Assembly: GCA_947497985.1 (NCBI GenBank)
Contig: CANMIX010000010.1
Span: forward strand, 1-64,000
Length of the DNA stretch: 64,000 nt
Direction of reading: 5' to 3'
Origin: an uncultured Paracoccaceae bacterium
Lineage (GTDB): Bacteria; Pseudomonadota; Alphaproteobacteria; Rhodobacterales; Rhodobacteraceae
Shown: positions 35,368 to 43,341 of the stretch, piece after piece
How positions within the stretch are numbered: the stretch's first letter is position 1
Layout: each line of letters starts with the position of its first letter
Notes under the pieces: generated by a model
What the model was told of the DNA's origin: nothing
Databases searched by the model: none
What the model saw: the letters and a program-made list of their open reading frames with translations, nothing else
Program-made: the position numbers and the translations under genes

Positions 35368-35913
35368 TTGAAGCTGCTGCTCGACACCTGTGTGATCTAT
35401 CCGACGGTGATGCGTGAGATGTTGTTGGGCGCGGCGCAGCAAGGGTGTTTTACCCCGCTTTGGTCCGCCCGCATCCTTGAGGAATGGGCGCGGGCATCGC
35501 GAAAACTGGGGCCCGAAGGCGAAGCGCAGGCGCGGGCGGAAATCGCTTTGCTGCGCGCGGCGTGGTCAAAGGCAGAAGTCACACCCGCTGCGGGAGTGGA
35601 GGCGCGGCTTTGGCTTCCGGATGAGGCAGATATCCACGTTTTGGCGGCAGCAATTGCTGGCCATGCCGATGGTATTGTCACTGTGAACAACAAAGATTTT
35701 CCGCGCCATACCCTGAGCGAGGAAGGTTTGCTGCGCCACACACCGGACGAGCTGCTTTATGGTTTTTGGCTGGCCCAACCGCAGGCGATCGAGGCAGTTG
35801 GCACGCGTATTCTGTCGACGGCAAATCAGATGTCCGGCGACATTTGGGACATCCGCCGCTTGCTAAAGAAAGCACGCCTGCCGCGACTCGCGAAAGCCTT
35901 GGCACAGGTCTAA
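35368..35913 (+). CDS. PIN-domain putative ribonuclease
   Basis: 181 residues from a TTG start four bases after the methyltransferase stop. The PIN core has the first acidic residue in LLLDTCVIYP, a mid-domain Glu in ARILEEWARAS, the Asp in DEADIHVLAAAIAGHADGIVT, and the closing VNNKDFP motif. These are the four acidic metal-binding positions of the fold. No antitoxin gene is adjacent, and the coupling to an rRNA methyltransferase suggests RNA metabolism rather than a classical VapC toxin. That is inference. Confidence 0.78.
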   Translation: MKLLLDTCVIYPTVMREMLLGAAQQGCFTPLWSARILEEWARASRKLGPEGEAQARAEIALLRAAWSKAEVTPAAGVEARLWLPDEADIHVLAAAIAGHADGIVTVNNKDFPRHTLSEEGLLRHTPDELLYGFWLAQPQAIEAVGTRILSTANQMSGDIWDIRRLLKKARLPRLAKALAQV

Positions 35914-36045
35914 TTTCGGGCAAGGTCGCCACAGGCGATTAATTTCTTTCAAAACCTAGCGCTAAGGTATTTGATATCAGGGCAAATCTAGTGGTATCTC
36001 CGGTTGTACTGGACCACAAATTTATTCGTTTTCGGAATTTCTATA

Positions 36046-36525
36046 ATGACCATGCGTTTGCCGCTTCTTTCTGTGACTTCCACTGTGTCTCGCCTTGCGC
36101 GTAAGTGGTCGTTCCTAGGACTGGGACTTCTTGCAGCCTGTGCTGAGGTTCCAGGGCCATCGGTGCCATTTCAAGCCGGGAAAACACTTGAAGATGCCAA
36201 AGCCGTTTTTGAGCTTTGTGCGCCACAGGGACCACGCGGTGCGAGCTTCAATCTGGCGGCTACTTATTGGCTAAGCCCCTTTTGGGGTGGGGTCATCGTA
36301 GGGCCGATTACCGTTGCCGCAAACGCTGAGCAGATTCGTGCAAACGGTGCTCGGCTTGCTGTGGATAAATGCTTCAAGGACCATGGCTATACGCGACGTG
36401 AACTGAGCGCAGACGAAATTAAGTTCCTTACGCAAAACGACGCCTACACGCGTGAGCTTTTCTTGGACCATCTGATCTCAGGTGGGGGACTAGCGGCGTT
36501 TGAGAAAGATGCGTTTGCCAACTAG
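36046..36525 (+). CDS. Putative lipoprotein
   Basis: 159 residues. A signal peptide with lipobox LAAC sits near residue 31 (LGLGLLAACAEVPGP), so the mature protein should be lipid-anchored. A hydrophobic segment follows (YWLSPFWGGVIVGPITVAANA), then a soluble end with CFKDHGYTRRELSADEIKFL. I recognise no family. GGAA lies eight bases before the ATG at 36046. Its stop overlaps the convergent M48 protease stop by four bases. Confidence 0.65.
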   Translation: MTMRLPLLSVTSTVSRLARKWSFLGLGLLAACAEVPGPSVPFQAGKTLEDAKAVFELCAPQGPRGASFNLAATYWLSPFWGGVIVGPITVAANAEQIRANGARLAVDKCFKDHGYTRRELSADEIKFLTQNDAYTRELFLDHLISGGGLAAFEKDAFAN

Positions 36526-37217
36526 TCCGATTTAGAGCGGGTCCATTTTGACTCCAGAAGTTCTAAGGCCTGAATACGCTCTTCGGTCTTAGGGTGGCTC
36601 ATCAACCAGGCTGGCGCCATGCCAGCACGCGACTGAGTGAGCTTGTCAAGTTTGCGGAACATCTCTTTTTGTGGCGCGATGCCGATCCCGGCTTTGCTGA
36701 GCAGGGCGGCTGCGTATTCGTCGGCCTCATACTCGTCCCCGCGCGACAGGCGTGCAGCCAAGAGATTGGTGAGCATGCTTGCAACCCAAGGTCCGATCAC
36801 AGGGATGAAGCGACCGATGATCATCATCAAAGCGGTGCGCAACGCATTTTGACCAGAAAAATCGATGGCGCGTCTGCGGGCGTGGCCAAGGGCGACATGG
36901 CCCATTTCGTGGGCGATGACGCTGGCCATTTCCTCGGCCGTGACGTCGCCATTCTTGTATTTTTGATAAAACCCACGGGTGATGAAAATCCGCCCATCAG
37001 GTGCCGCTAGGCCGTTTACGGGATCGACCTCGTAGATAAAGACGGGGATGTGCGACAGTTCAAGCGCTGCGGCTAGACGGTCGGTCACCTGCTTTAACGG
37101 CCGATCAGCAAGTTCGGTCGAGCGTTGGTCCAGCTCTTTATGGGTGCGCCAGACCGATAGGCGGTACATCACCAGACCATAGATGAGCGCAAAGAGGATT
37201 GGCGAAAACTTGAGCAT
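36522..37217 (-). CDS. M48 family metalloprotease, membrane-anchored
   Basis: 231 residues. An N-terminal hydrophobic anchor (about 3-20) is followed by the zinc peptidase: VIAHEMGHVALGHARR with HExxH near residue 105 and the third ligand in RGDEYEADEYAAALLSKAG near 165. A second hydrophobic stretch (ALMMIIGRFIPVIGPWVASMLTNLLA) lies between them. It lacks the TPR tail of the BepA-like protein at 7132. Probably a quality-control protease at the envelope. It shares its upstream region, with a CtrA-type box, with the divergent gene at 37340. Confidence 0.86.
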   Translation of the reverse strand: MLKFSPILFALIYGLVMYRLSVWRTHKELDQRSTELADRPLKQVTDRLAAALELSHIPVFIYEVDPVNGLAAPDGRIFITRGFYQKYKNGDVTAEEMASVIAHEMGHVALGHARRRAIDFSGQNALRTALMMIIGRFIPVIGPWVASMLTNLLAARLSRGDEYEADEYAAALLSKAGIGIAPQKEMFRKLDKLTQSRAGMAPAWLMSHPKTEERIQALELLESKWTRSKSD

Positions 37218-37293
37218 CCATCAGATATGGGACCCGGCACAGAAAAGAACAATAGCTGTCGGCTTTCTACCCAAGTTTTGCCCTGAATCGTGG

Positions 37294-37309
37294 TTAATCC
37301 TTCCTTAAC
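37294..37309. promoter_or_regulatory. CtrA-type binding site TTAA-N7-TTAAC
   Basis: TTAAtccttccTTAAC matches the CtrA consensus exactly (TTAA, seven bases, TTAAC). It lies 31 bp before the start of the membrane protein at 37340 and 76 bp before the divergent M48 protease. Confidence 0.6.
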
Positions 37310-37339
37310 GAGTAGTAACAAGTAAAACAGGAAACAATC

Positions 37340-37879
37340 ATGCGCAGTGTAACCCTTGTCGCGTACCACCTTTGCCTTCGAGCGCTGGCTTTGTTAGGCC
37401 TGCCTTTTTTGGTCATTCATGGGCATCAGACGGCCCTAGATCTTGTGCAAAACGGAACTGGTGACCTGTGGCGCAATCTCATTCTGATTTGCGGCACCGC
37501 GCCATTGTGCCTGTTTTTTGCCATACCAACATTGCTGCCCCGGCGTGTCCGAACACCCAATCTGCGTGAGTTGGGACCGTTTCTGTTTATCGGCTTGGGG
37601 CTAGCTGGTTTTGCGGTGATGAGCCTGGCCCAAGCTGCAATAGGTGGTTTGAACCTCCCTGCAAATACATTGGATCTGCTTTCGAAAATGGGCGGTGCAG
37701 TTGCGCTTTTGTTGGCTGGAACGGCTGGTTTGTTGGCATTGACGATGTGCAATCAAAGCAAAGATCAACGTGAATTTGGTCACATCAAACGCACTGAGCG
37801 GGGCCGCAAAAAGAAACGTCCGACAACAGAAGAACTGCGCGCCTTGCGTCACGCGCGGATGCGTCAGGCACCGTTGTAA
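37340..37879 (+). CDS. Hypothetical membrane protein with basic C-terminal tail
   Basis: 179 residues. Four hydrophobic helices are visible near residues 8-26, 44-66, 77-98 and 112-135. A strongly basic tail follows (KRTERGRKKKRPTTEELRALRHARMR), presumably cytoplasmic and able to contact nucleic acid or lipid head groups. AGGAAACAATC precedes the ATG. I recognise no family. A consensus CtrA box directly upstream hints at cell-cycle or motility-linked expression. Confidence 0.65.
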   Translation: MRSVTLVAYHLCLRALALLGLPFLVIHGHQTALDLVQNGTGDLWRNLILICGTAPLCLFFAIPTLLPRRVRTPNLRELGPFLFIGLGLAGFAVMSLAQAAIGGLNLPANTLDLLSKMGGAVALLLAGTAGLLALTMCNQSKDQREFGHIKRTERGRKKKRPTTEELRALRHARMRQAPL

Positions 37880-37919
37880 AACATGGAATGGGATGACTTA
37901 CGCCGGTCGTCGGCCGTCG

Positions 37920-39104
37920 TCACCGCCCGAGGTCCTTCATACCACGTTCAAGACCGGAGAGTGTCATTGGCACCATTCGGTCTTCAAAGATCTCCTGGAT
38001 CATGCTGATGGAATGGGTATAGCCCCAGCGTTGTTCCGGCAGCGGGTTGATCCACATATGCGACGGCCATTGTTCGCGTGCGCGTTCCAACCAAACCTGC
38101 CCGGCCTCCTGGTTCCAATGTTCGTTAGCCCCGCCAGGATAGGCGATCTCATACGGGGACATCGAGGCATCCCCGACAAAGATACATTTATAGTCTGACC
38201 CATAGGTGCGCAGCACCTCCATCGTTGGGATTTGTTGCTCCCAACGGCGGCGGTTGTCGCGCCACACCCCTTCGTACAGGCAGTTGTGGAAGTAGAAATA
38301 TTCCAGATGCTTGAATTCCGCGCGGGCCGCAGAAAACAGCTCTTCCACCACTTTGATATGGGGGTCCATCGACCCGCCCACATCCAGAAACAACAGAACT
38401 TTTACGGCATTGTGCCGCTCGGGGCGGGTTTTGACATCCAAGTAGCCGTGTTCCGCCGTGGCGCGGATGGTGTTATCCAGATCCAGCTCTTCCTGGGCGC
38501 CATCGCGTACCCAGCGTCGCAAACGTTTCAACGCGACTTTGATATTGCGGGTGCCCAGTTCGACGTCGCCATCCAGATTGCGAAACTGACGCTTGTCCCA
38601 GACTTTGACGGCCCGCTGGTGGCGGCTTTCGTTCTGGCCAATGCGCACCCCTTCCGGGTTATAGGCATAGGCCCCAAAGGGAGAGGTGCCGCCAGTACCG
38701 ATCCATTTGTTGCCACCTTGATGGCGGCCTTCTTGTTCTTTTAGCCGTTCCTTCAGGGTTTCCATCAGCTTTTCAAAGCCACCCAGAGCTTCGATTTCGG
38801 CCTTTTCCTCTTCGCTCAGATGGCGCTCCACCATCTTGCGCAGCCATTCCTCGGGAAGGTCTACAGCGTCGGCCACGGCTTCAAGCGGGATTTGTTCCAG
38901 GCCTTGGAAGCTGGTCGCAAACGCGCGATCAAACCGGTCGATATGGCGTTCGTCTTTCACCATCGCCGCGCGCGCCAAATAGTAAAACCCATCAATGTCA
39001 TAGGTCACGAGCCCGCGCTTCAAAGCCTCCAGAAACGTCAGATACTCCCGCAGGGATACGGGCACTGATTCCGATCTGAGGTTTTCAAAGAAGGGCTGGA
39101 ACAT
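37920..39104 (-). CDS. VWA-domain protein (CoxE-like)
   Basis: 394 residues. The N-terminal half is helical (MFQPFFENLRSESVPVSLREYLTFLEAL), the same opening as CoxE/VWA partners of MoxR ATPases. The C-terminal half is a von Willebrand A domain; its metal site reads FLDVGGSMDPHI, where the usual Asp-x-Ser-x-Ser is Asp-Val-Gly-Gly-Ser, so one ligand serine is missing. The partner MoxR ATPase lies downstream of a 55-residue membrane protein on the same strand at 39334-40173. Together they should act as a chaperone that assembles or activates a metalloenzyme or complex not encoded here. Confidence 0.87.
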   Translation of the reverse strand: MFQPFFENLRSESVPVSLREYLTFLEALKRGLVTYDIDGFYYLARAAMVKDERHIDRFDRAFATSFQGLEQIPLEAVADAVDLPEEWLRKMVERHLSEEEKAEIEALGGFEKLMETLKERLKEQEGRHQGGNKWIGTGGTSPFGAYAYNPEGVRIGQNESRHQRAVKVWDKRQFRNLDGDVELGTRNIKVALKRLRRWVRDGAQEELDLDNTIRATAEHGYLDVKTRPERHNAVKVLLFLDVGGSMDPHIKVVEELFSAARAEFKHLEYFYFHNCLYEGVWRDNRRRWEQQIPTMEVLRTYGSDYKCIFVGDASMSPYEIAYPGGANEHWNQEAGQVWLERAREQWPSHMWINPLPEQRWGYTHSISMIQEIFEDRMVPMTLSGLERGMKDLGR

Positions 39105-39112
39105 GACTGGGC

Positions 39113-39280
39113 TTAGCTCAGCATGCGGTGCGCAATTATGGTAATTGCCAGACCCGCGAGGCCAAAGATGATGCCGTAGGCCGCGCCGTATTGCAGCATG
39201 TCCAATGTATTGCCGCCGCGTTTCTTGGCGCGATATGCGCCAAGTGCGACGCCAGAGATGATCGGTAGGATAACCAACAT
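39113..39280 (-). CDS. Small two-helix membrane protein in the MoxR/VWA cluster
   Basis: 55 residues: MLVILPIISGVALGAYRAKKRGG, then LQYGAAYGIIFGLAGLAITIIAH, i.e. two hydrophobic helices joined by a basic loop. It lies between the MoxR and VWA genes on the same strand, with gaps of 53 and 8 bp. Function unknown; the position suggests a membrane partner of the MoxR/VWA pair. Confidence 0.68.
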   Translation of the reverse strand: MLVILPIISGVALGAYRAKKRGGNTLDMLQYGAAYGIIFGLAGLAITIIAHRMLS

Positions 39281-39333
39281 GAAGTATTGCCTTGTGTTGT
39301 GGGTGCAGCCCAAGCCGCACGCAGAGATCAGAG

Positions 39334-40173
39334 TTAGCGGTTTTTGCGTGCCATGAAGGCCAGGCGTTCAAACAGATGCACGTCCTGTTCATTTTTGAGC
39401 AAGGCGCCATGCAGACGGGGCAGGGCGTTTACACCATCGCGTTTCAGGTCTTCTGGCGAAAGATCTTCGGCGAGAAGCAGTTTCAACCAATCCAGAACTT
39501 CCGAGGTTGACGGCTTCTTTTTCAAACCTTTCGTGTCGCGAATTTCGTAGAATTGTGTAAGGGCCGTTGTCAAAAGCGCTTCCTTGATGCCGGGATGATG
39601 AACCTCTACAATCTGCTTTAACGTCTCTGCGTCAGGAAAACGGATGTAGTGAAAGAAACAACGCCGCAGGAACGCATCCGGAAGCTCTTTTTCGTTGTTC
39701 GATGTGATGATGATGATCGGGCGGTGGATGGCCGTAATTGTTTCTCCAGTCTCGTAGATATGGAACGCCATCTTGTCGAGTTCCTGCAGAAGATCGTTGG
39801 GGAATTCGATGTCAGCTTTGTCGATCTCGTCGATCAACAGCACCACTTTTTCCTCCGCTTCAAAGGCCTCCCACAGTTTTCCCTTTTTGATATAGTTCTT
39901 CACGTCATGGACGCGTTCATCCCCCAGCTGACTGTCGCGTAGGCGGCTGACGGCATCGTATTCATAAAGACCTTGTTGTGCGCGAGTGGTCGACTTCACA
40001 TTCCACTCTATCATTTTGAGGCCAAGCGCAGATGAGACCTGTTTTGCCAGTTCGGTCTTACCTGTTCCGGGCTCCCCTTTGACCAGCAGTGGGCGTTCCA
40101 GTGTGACGGCCGCATTCACCGCGACTTTTAAGTCATCGGTGGCGACATATTCTTTAGTGCCCTGAAAATGCAT
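39334..40173 (-). CDS. MoxR-family AAA+ ATPase
   Basis: 279 residues. Walker A is in VKGEPGTGKTELAKQ near residue 35, Walker B in VVLLIDEIDKADIEFPN, sensor 1 in IIITSNNEKELPDAFLRRCFF with the arginine finger, and the lid domain follows. AGGAG precedes the ATG at 40173. MoxR ATPases work with VWA proteins such as the one at 37920 to remodel protein complexes. It is divergent from dksA, and the shared space holds a GTTAA-N8-TTAAC inverted repeat near 40200. Confidence 0.9.
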   Translation of the reverse strand: MHFQGTKEYVATDDLKVAVNAAVTLERPLLVKGEPGTGKTELAKQVSSALGLKMIEWNVKSTTRAQQGLYEYDAVSRLRDSQLGDERVHDVKNYIKKGKLWEAFEAEEKVVLLIDEIDKADIEFPNDLLQELDKMAFHIYETGETITAIHRPIIIITSNNEKELPDAFLRRCFFHYIRFPDAETLKQIVEVHHPGIKEALLTTALTQFYEIRDTKGLKKKPSTSEVLDWLKLLLAEDLSPEDLKRDGVNALPRLHGALLKNEQDVHLFERLAFMARKNR

Positions 40174-40360
40174 GTATTTCGCTCCTGGAACTTGAACTTG
40201 TTGCACGCCTGTGATGTTAAGGGCCGTTTTAACCTTACGTCGGTAGTTTTGTGTAGTGACAATTGGTCCATGAGACGATAAACGCTGCGATATGGGACGC
40301 CATATGTTTGAAAAGAACAACAAAGAGACTGACATTATGGGCCAGACCGAAGGAGCCGAA

Positions 40361-40783
40361 ATGAAGCAAGAAGTGTTTCTGCCGGATGACTATCGCCCGG
40401 CCGAAGATGAGCCTTTCATGAATGAAAGGCAGGTTGAATACTTCCGCCGCAAGTTGATCAACTGGAAACATGACATCCTCGCAGATAGCCGTGACACGAT
40501 CGAAGGCCTGCAGGATGGCACGCGCAATATCCCTGATGTTGCTGACCGTGCCAGTGAAGAAACCGACCGAGCGCTGGAGCTGCGCACCCGTGATCGTCAA
40601 CGCAAACTGGTTGCCAAAATCGATTCTGCCCTGCGCCGTATCGACGAAGGGGAATACGGCTATTGCGATGTCACAGGTGAGCCGATCTCGTTGAAGCGGT
40701 TGGATGCCCGACCCATCGCCACGATGAGCCTGGAAGCCCAGGAACGTCACGAGCGTCGGGAAAAAGTGCATCGCGACGACTGA
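40361..40783 (+). CDS. dksA: RNA polymerase-binding transcription factor DksA
   Basis: 140 residues. The coiled coil has the tip region (TRNIPDVADRASEETDRALELRTRDRQRKL) with the conserved Asp-x-x-Asp-x-Ala-Ser, the part that enters the RNA polymerase secondary channel and cooperates with ppGpp. The zinc-finger region reads YGYCDVTGEPISLKRLDARPIA: only one of the four canonical cysteines is left, as in the Rhodobacter sphaeroides DksA that works without zinc. GAAGGAG sits before the ATG at 40361; upstream ATGs lack ribosome sites. A terminator follows at 40823. Confidence 0.92.
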   Translation: MKQEVFLPDDYRPAEDEPFMNERQVEYFRRKLINWKHDILADSRDTIEGLQDGTRNIPDVADRASEETDRALELRTRDRQRKLVAKIDSALRRIDEGEYGYCDVTGEPISLKRLDARPIATMSLEAQERHERREKVHRDD

Positions 40784-40822
40784 CCGAACGGTTAGAGCAC
40801 GTGGTGACGAACCAAAATTTAT

Positions 40823-40858
40823 AAGACGCCCGGGCTCTTTTGCTCTGGCGTCTTTTTC
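40823..40858 (+). terminator. Terminator of dksA
   Basis: AAGACGCC (40823-40830) pairs perfectly with GGCGTCTT (40847-40854), followed by TTTCTT. It separates dksA from the monooxygenase gene. Confidence 0.85.
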
Positions 40859-40894
40859 TTTATGACTTGGGGTGGGGGGCACGGAATAGGTGTC

Positions 40895-42064
40895 ATGACA
40901 CTCAAAGACCAGAAGATCCTTATCATCGGCGCCGGTATCGGCGGGCTGGCTGCAGCGCTGGCATTGCGCGCCCATGGCGCCAACGTAACTGTGTTGGAAC
41001 AGGCCGAGGAAATCTCCGAAGTGGGGGCCGGACTGCAGATCACGCCCAATGGGGTTGCGGTTCTGCGCGCTCTTGGGTTGGAGGATCAGCTGGCCTGGAA
41101 ATGCCCTCGCTCGCACGGCGTAGTGTTGCGCAAGCACCGTGACGGGACCCCAGTGGTTCGGCTGGATTTCGACCAATACGCGCCCGATCAGCCTTATTTC
41201 TTTACTCACCGCTCTGATCTCATAAGTATTTTGGCAGATGCCGCCCGTGGGGCTGGTGTTCAGGTACGGCTGTTACAGCAGGTCGAAGAGGTCGCGCGCT
41301 CTCCCAAACCGCATATACGGCTCGCCAATGGCTCGTCCTGTGCCGCGGACCTGATCCTTGGCGCGGACGGATTGCATTCGCGCACGCGTGTTGCTTTGAA
41401 CGGTGAAGATCGACCGTTTTTCACCGGGCAGGTCGCTTGGCGCGCGGTGGTCCCTAATGTCATCGATCAGCCAGCCGAAGCACAGGTCTTCATGGGGCCG
41501 GGCCGACATCTGGTGGCCTATCCCTTGCGGGACCGAAGCCTCGTCAATCTGGTGGCGGTGCAAGAGAGGCGCGCTTGGGTCGACGAGGGCTGGGCACATG
41601 AAGATAACCCACAAAACCTGCGTGATGCGTTTGCTGGCTTTGGGGCGGAAGCGGCGCAATTGTTGAACGCCGTTGAAAACGTTGGGTTGTGGGGCTTGTT
41701 CCGCCACCCTGTAGCCCCGCGTTGGTATGCGCCTGGGGTGGCCATTTTGGGGGATGCAGCGCATCCGACCTTGCCGTTCATGGCCCAGGGCGCAAACCTC
41801 GCATTGGAAGATGCCTGGGTGCTGGCCCAAAGCCTGGAGACGGCAACGAATATGGCAGAAGGCTTACAACGCTATCAAAGCCTACGTCGGTCGCGCGCGG
41901 CAAAAGTTGTGGGGGCAGCAAATCGCAATGCGTGGAAATTTCATCTGCGGGCGCCGCTTTCATGGCCCGCGCATTTTGGATTGAAGCTCTCGGGGCAATT
42001 GGCACCCGAAAAGATGGTTCGTCAGTTTGACTGGATCTACCGCCACGATGTGACGGCGGCCTAA
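40895..42064 (+). CDS. FAD-dependent monooxygenase (salicylate hydroxylase/UbiH type)
   Basis: 389 residues. FAD-binding Rossmann motif ILIIGAGIGGLAAALALRAHGANVTVLEQ at the N-terminus (GxGxxG), the mid-chain DG motif in LILGADGLHSRTR near residue 155, and the second FAD motif AILGDAAHPTLPFMAQGANLALEDA near 280. This is the group A flavoprotein hydroxylase fold, which adds one oxygen to an aromatic ring using NAD(P)H. The substrate is unknown; no degradation genes are adjacent. The ATG at 40895 is taken because it directly precedes the Rossmann strand. Confidence 0.85.
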   Translation: MTLKDQKILIIGAGIGGLAAALALRAHGANVTVLEQAEEISEVGAGLQITPNGVAVLRALGLEDQLAWKCPRSHGVVLRKHRDGTPVVRLDFDQYAPDQPYFFTHRSDLISILADAARGAGVQVRLLQQVEEVARSPKPHIRLANGSSCAADLILGADGLHSRTRVALNGEDRPFFTGQVAWRAVVPNVIDQPAEAQVFMGPGRHLVAYPLRDRSLVNLVAVQERRAWVDEGWAHEDNPQNLRDAFAGFGAEAAQLLNAVENVGLWGLFRHPVAPRWYAPGVAILGDAAHPTLPFMAQGANLALEDAWVLAQSLETATNMAEGLQRYQSLRRSRAAKVVGAANRNAWKFHLRAPLSWPAHFGLKLSGQLAPEKMVRQFDWIYRHDVTAA

Positions 42065-42106
42065 AATCTCGCATAAATGACCGTGGGGCTCCCGCGGAGG
42101 AATTGC

Positions 42107-42162
42107 ATCTTCTGTGAGAAGATACATCCCCCTTGGGCCTAGCGCTGCGCAAGGCGCAGCGC
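42107..42162. repeat. Two hairpins between the monooxygenase and xth genes
   Basis: A 7-bp perfect hairpin ATCTTCT-gtg-AGAAGAT (42107-42123), then GCGCTGCG (42142-42149) / CGCAGCGC (42155-42162). Neither is followed by a T-run on either strand. They may insulate convergent transcripts. Confidence 0.45.
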
Positions 42163-42189
42163 CGACAGCGCCTACGGAGAAGGAGCGAC

Positions 42190-42996
42190 TTATATATCGA
42201 GGTCGACCCAAACCGGTACGTGGTCAGAGGGTTTTTCCCGCCCTCGTATTTCTTTGTCGATTTGGCAATCTCTTAGCAAATCAGCGGCCTGCGGGCTGAG
42301 TAGGAAGTGGTCGATGCGGATTCCGTCGTCACGATTCCAGGCGCCTGCCTGGTAATCCCAAAAAGAATAGTGACCGCTACCCTGATTACGGGCTCTGAAG
42401 GCTTCGGTCAGGCCAAGGTTGATCAATCGTCGATAGGCTGCGCGGCTTTCCGGGCGATGGAGAGCATCTTCCAGCCAGGCTTCCGGTCGCTTGGCATCTT
42501 CGGGCTGTGGGATGATGTTGTAGTCCCCAGCCATCAAAAACGGCATCTCTTGCGACAGCAGATCTTGGGCCCGTTGCCGCATACGCTCCATCCATCGCAG
42601 CTTGTAGTCATATTTGCCGCCCGACACCGGTGTGCCATCAAGGGCAAGTTCGACCGGGTTGCCGTTGGGGAGATAAAGGCCGCAGACCCGCAGTGCTGAC
42701 TTGCCAACAACCGTTGCTTCAATCCAACGCGCTTGTTCGTCCGCTGGATCTCCGGGCAGACCGCGCGTGACATCTTCTAGCGGCAGCTTGGAGAGGATCG
42801 CCACCCCATTAAAGCTCTTCTGCCCGTGGGTTTCCACATTATAACCGCGCTCTTCAAATATCTCGCGTGGGAAACCCTCGTCCACGGACTTGATTTCTTG
42901 CAAAACGGCGACATCGGGCTGTGCTTCGTCCAACCATTCCGGCAGCGCATTTATGCGGGCCTTGATCCCATTGATGTTGAAGGTTGCGATTTTCAT
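42190..42996 (-). CDS. xth: Exodeoxyribonuclease III
   Basis: A 268-residue AP endonuclease and 3'-5' exonuclease of base-excision repair. Landmarks: KIATFNINGIKARI with the metal-binding Asn, VLQEIKS with the metal-binding Glu, LYLPNGNP, the catalytic Asp-Asn pair in LMAGDYNIIP, WDYQAGAWNRDDGIRIDHFLLS, and the closing EKPSDHVPV with the catalytic Asp-His. All active-site residues of the ExoIII family are present. GGAGAG lies just before the ATG. Its upstream flank is the AT-rich region that precedes the repeat-protein cassette. Confidence 0.95.
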   Translation of the reverse strand: MKIATFNINGIKARINALPEWLDEAQPDVAVLQEIKSVDEGFPREIFEERGYNVETHGQKSFNGVAILSKLPLEDVTRGLPGDPADEQARWIEATVVGKSALRVCGLYLPNGNPVELALDGTPVSGGKYDYKLRWMERMRQRAQDLLSQEMPFLMAGDYNIIPQPEDAKRPEAWLEDALHRPESRAAYRRLINLGLTEAFRARNQGSGHYSFWDYQAGAWNRDDGIRIDHFLLSPQAADLLRDCQIDKEIRGREKPSDHVPVWVDLDI

Positions 42997-43341
42997 AGTG
43001 GTCTCTCCGCATCAAGGCTGGTTGCATGTTCTATCGCTGATGCGGCTGAGTTGGGCAAGCCCAGCCGCGATGGTACCGGCGAATCGATTCCAAGGGGAGA
43101 TTTGCGAATGCGTGCAGCAATCTAGAGATGTATAAAAAACATTCTATTTTTGATTTGTGTTTTTGCCTTGTTGAAAACATGTGTATTAAATTCTCATAAG
43201 TGAAAATGTCTGTTTGTTAGGAATGGCTTGTTTTGTGGATATTGCAAGGCCACGGTGTTGGGCGAAAATTTTTAAAATTTTTCATTGATAAGTTGCTGAA
43301 TTTGGTTTGCAATCTAGGGGTGACTAAATGTGGAGATCAAA
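42997..43341. other. Long AT-rich upstream region of the repeat-protein gene
   Basis: 345 bp without a gene. From about 43130 the base composition drops sharply to AT-rich, with runs such as AAAATTTTTAAAATTTTTC, in contrast to the GC-rich surroundings. A plausible promoter is at 43285-43313. Only trivially short open frames occur. The composition is consistent with a strong, curved or protein-bound promoter region or with recent acquisition. Confidence 0.6.
43285..43313 (+). promoter_or_regulatory. Probable promoter of the 21-residue-repeat protein
   Basis: TTGATA (43285-43290), a 17-bp spacer and TGCAAT (43308-43313) fit sigma-70 spacing. Transcription from about 43320 would give a ~22-base leader containing GGAG before the ATG at 43342. 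Confidence 0.5.

Noticed and set aside
40200-40220. GTTAA-N8-TTAAC near the MoxR/dksA starts as a second CtrA site
   Set aside because: The spacer is one base too long for the CtrA consensus, so I mention it only as an inverted repeat.
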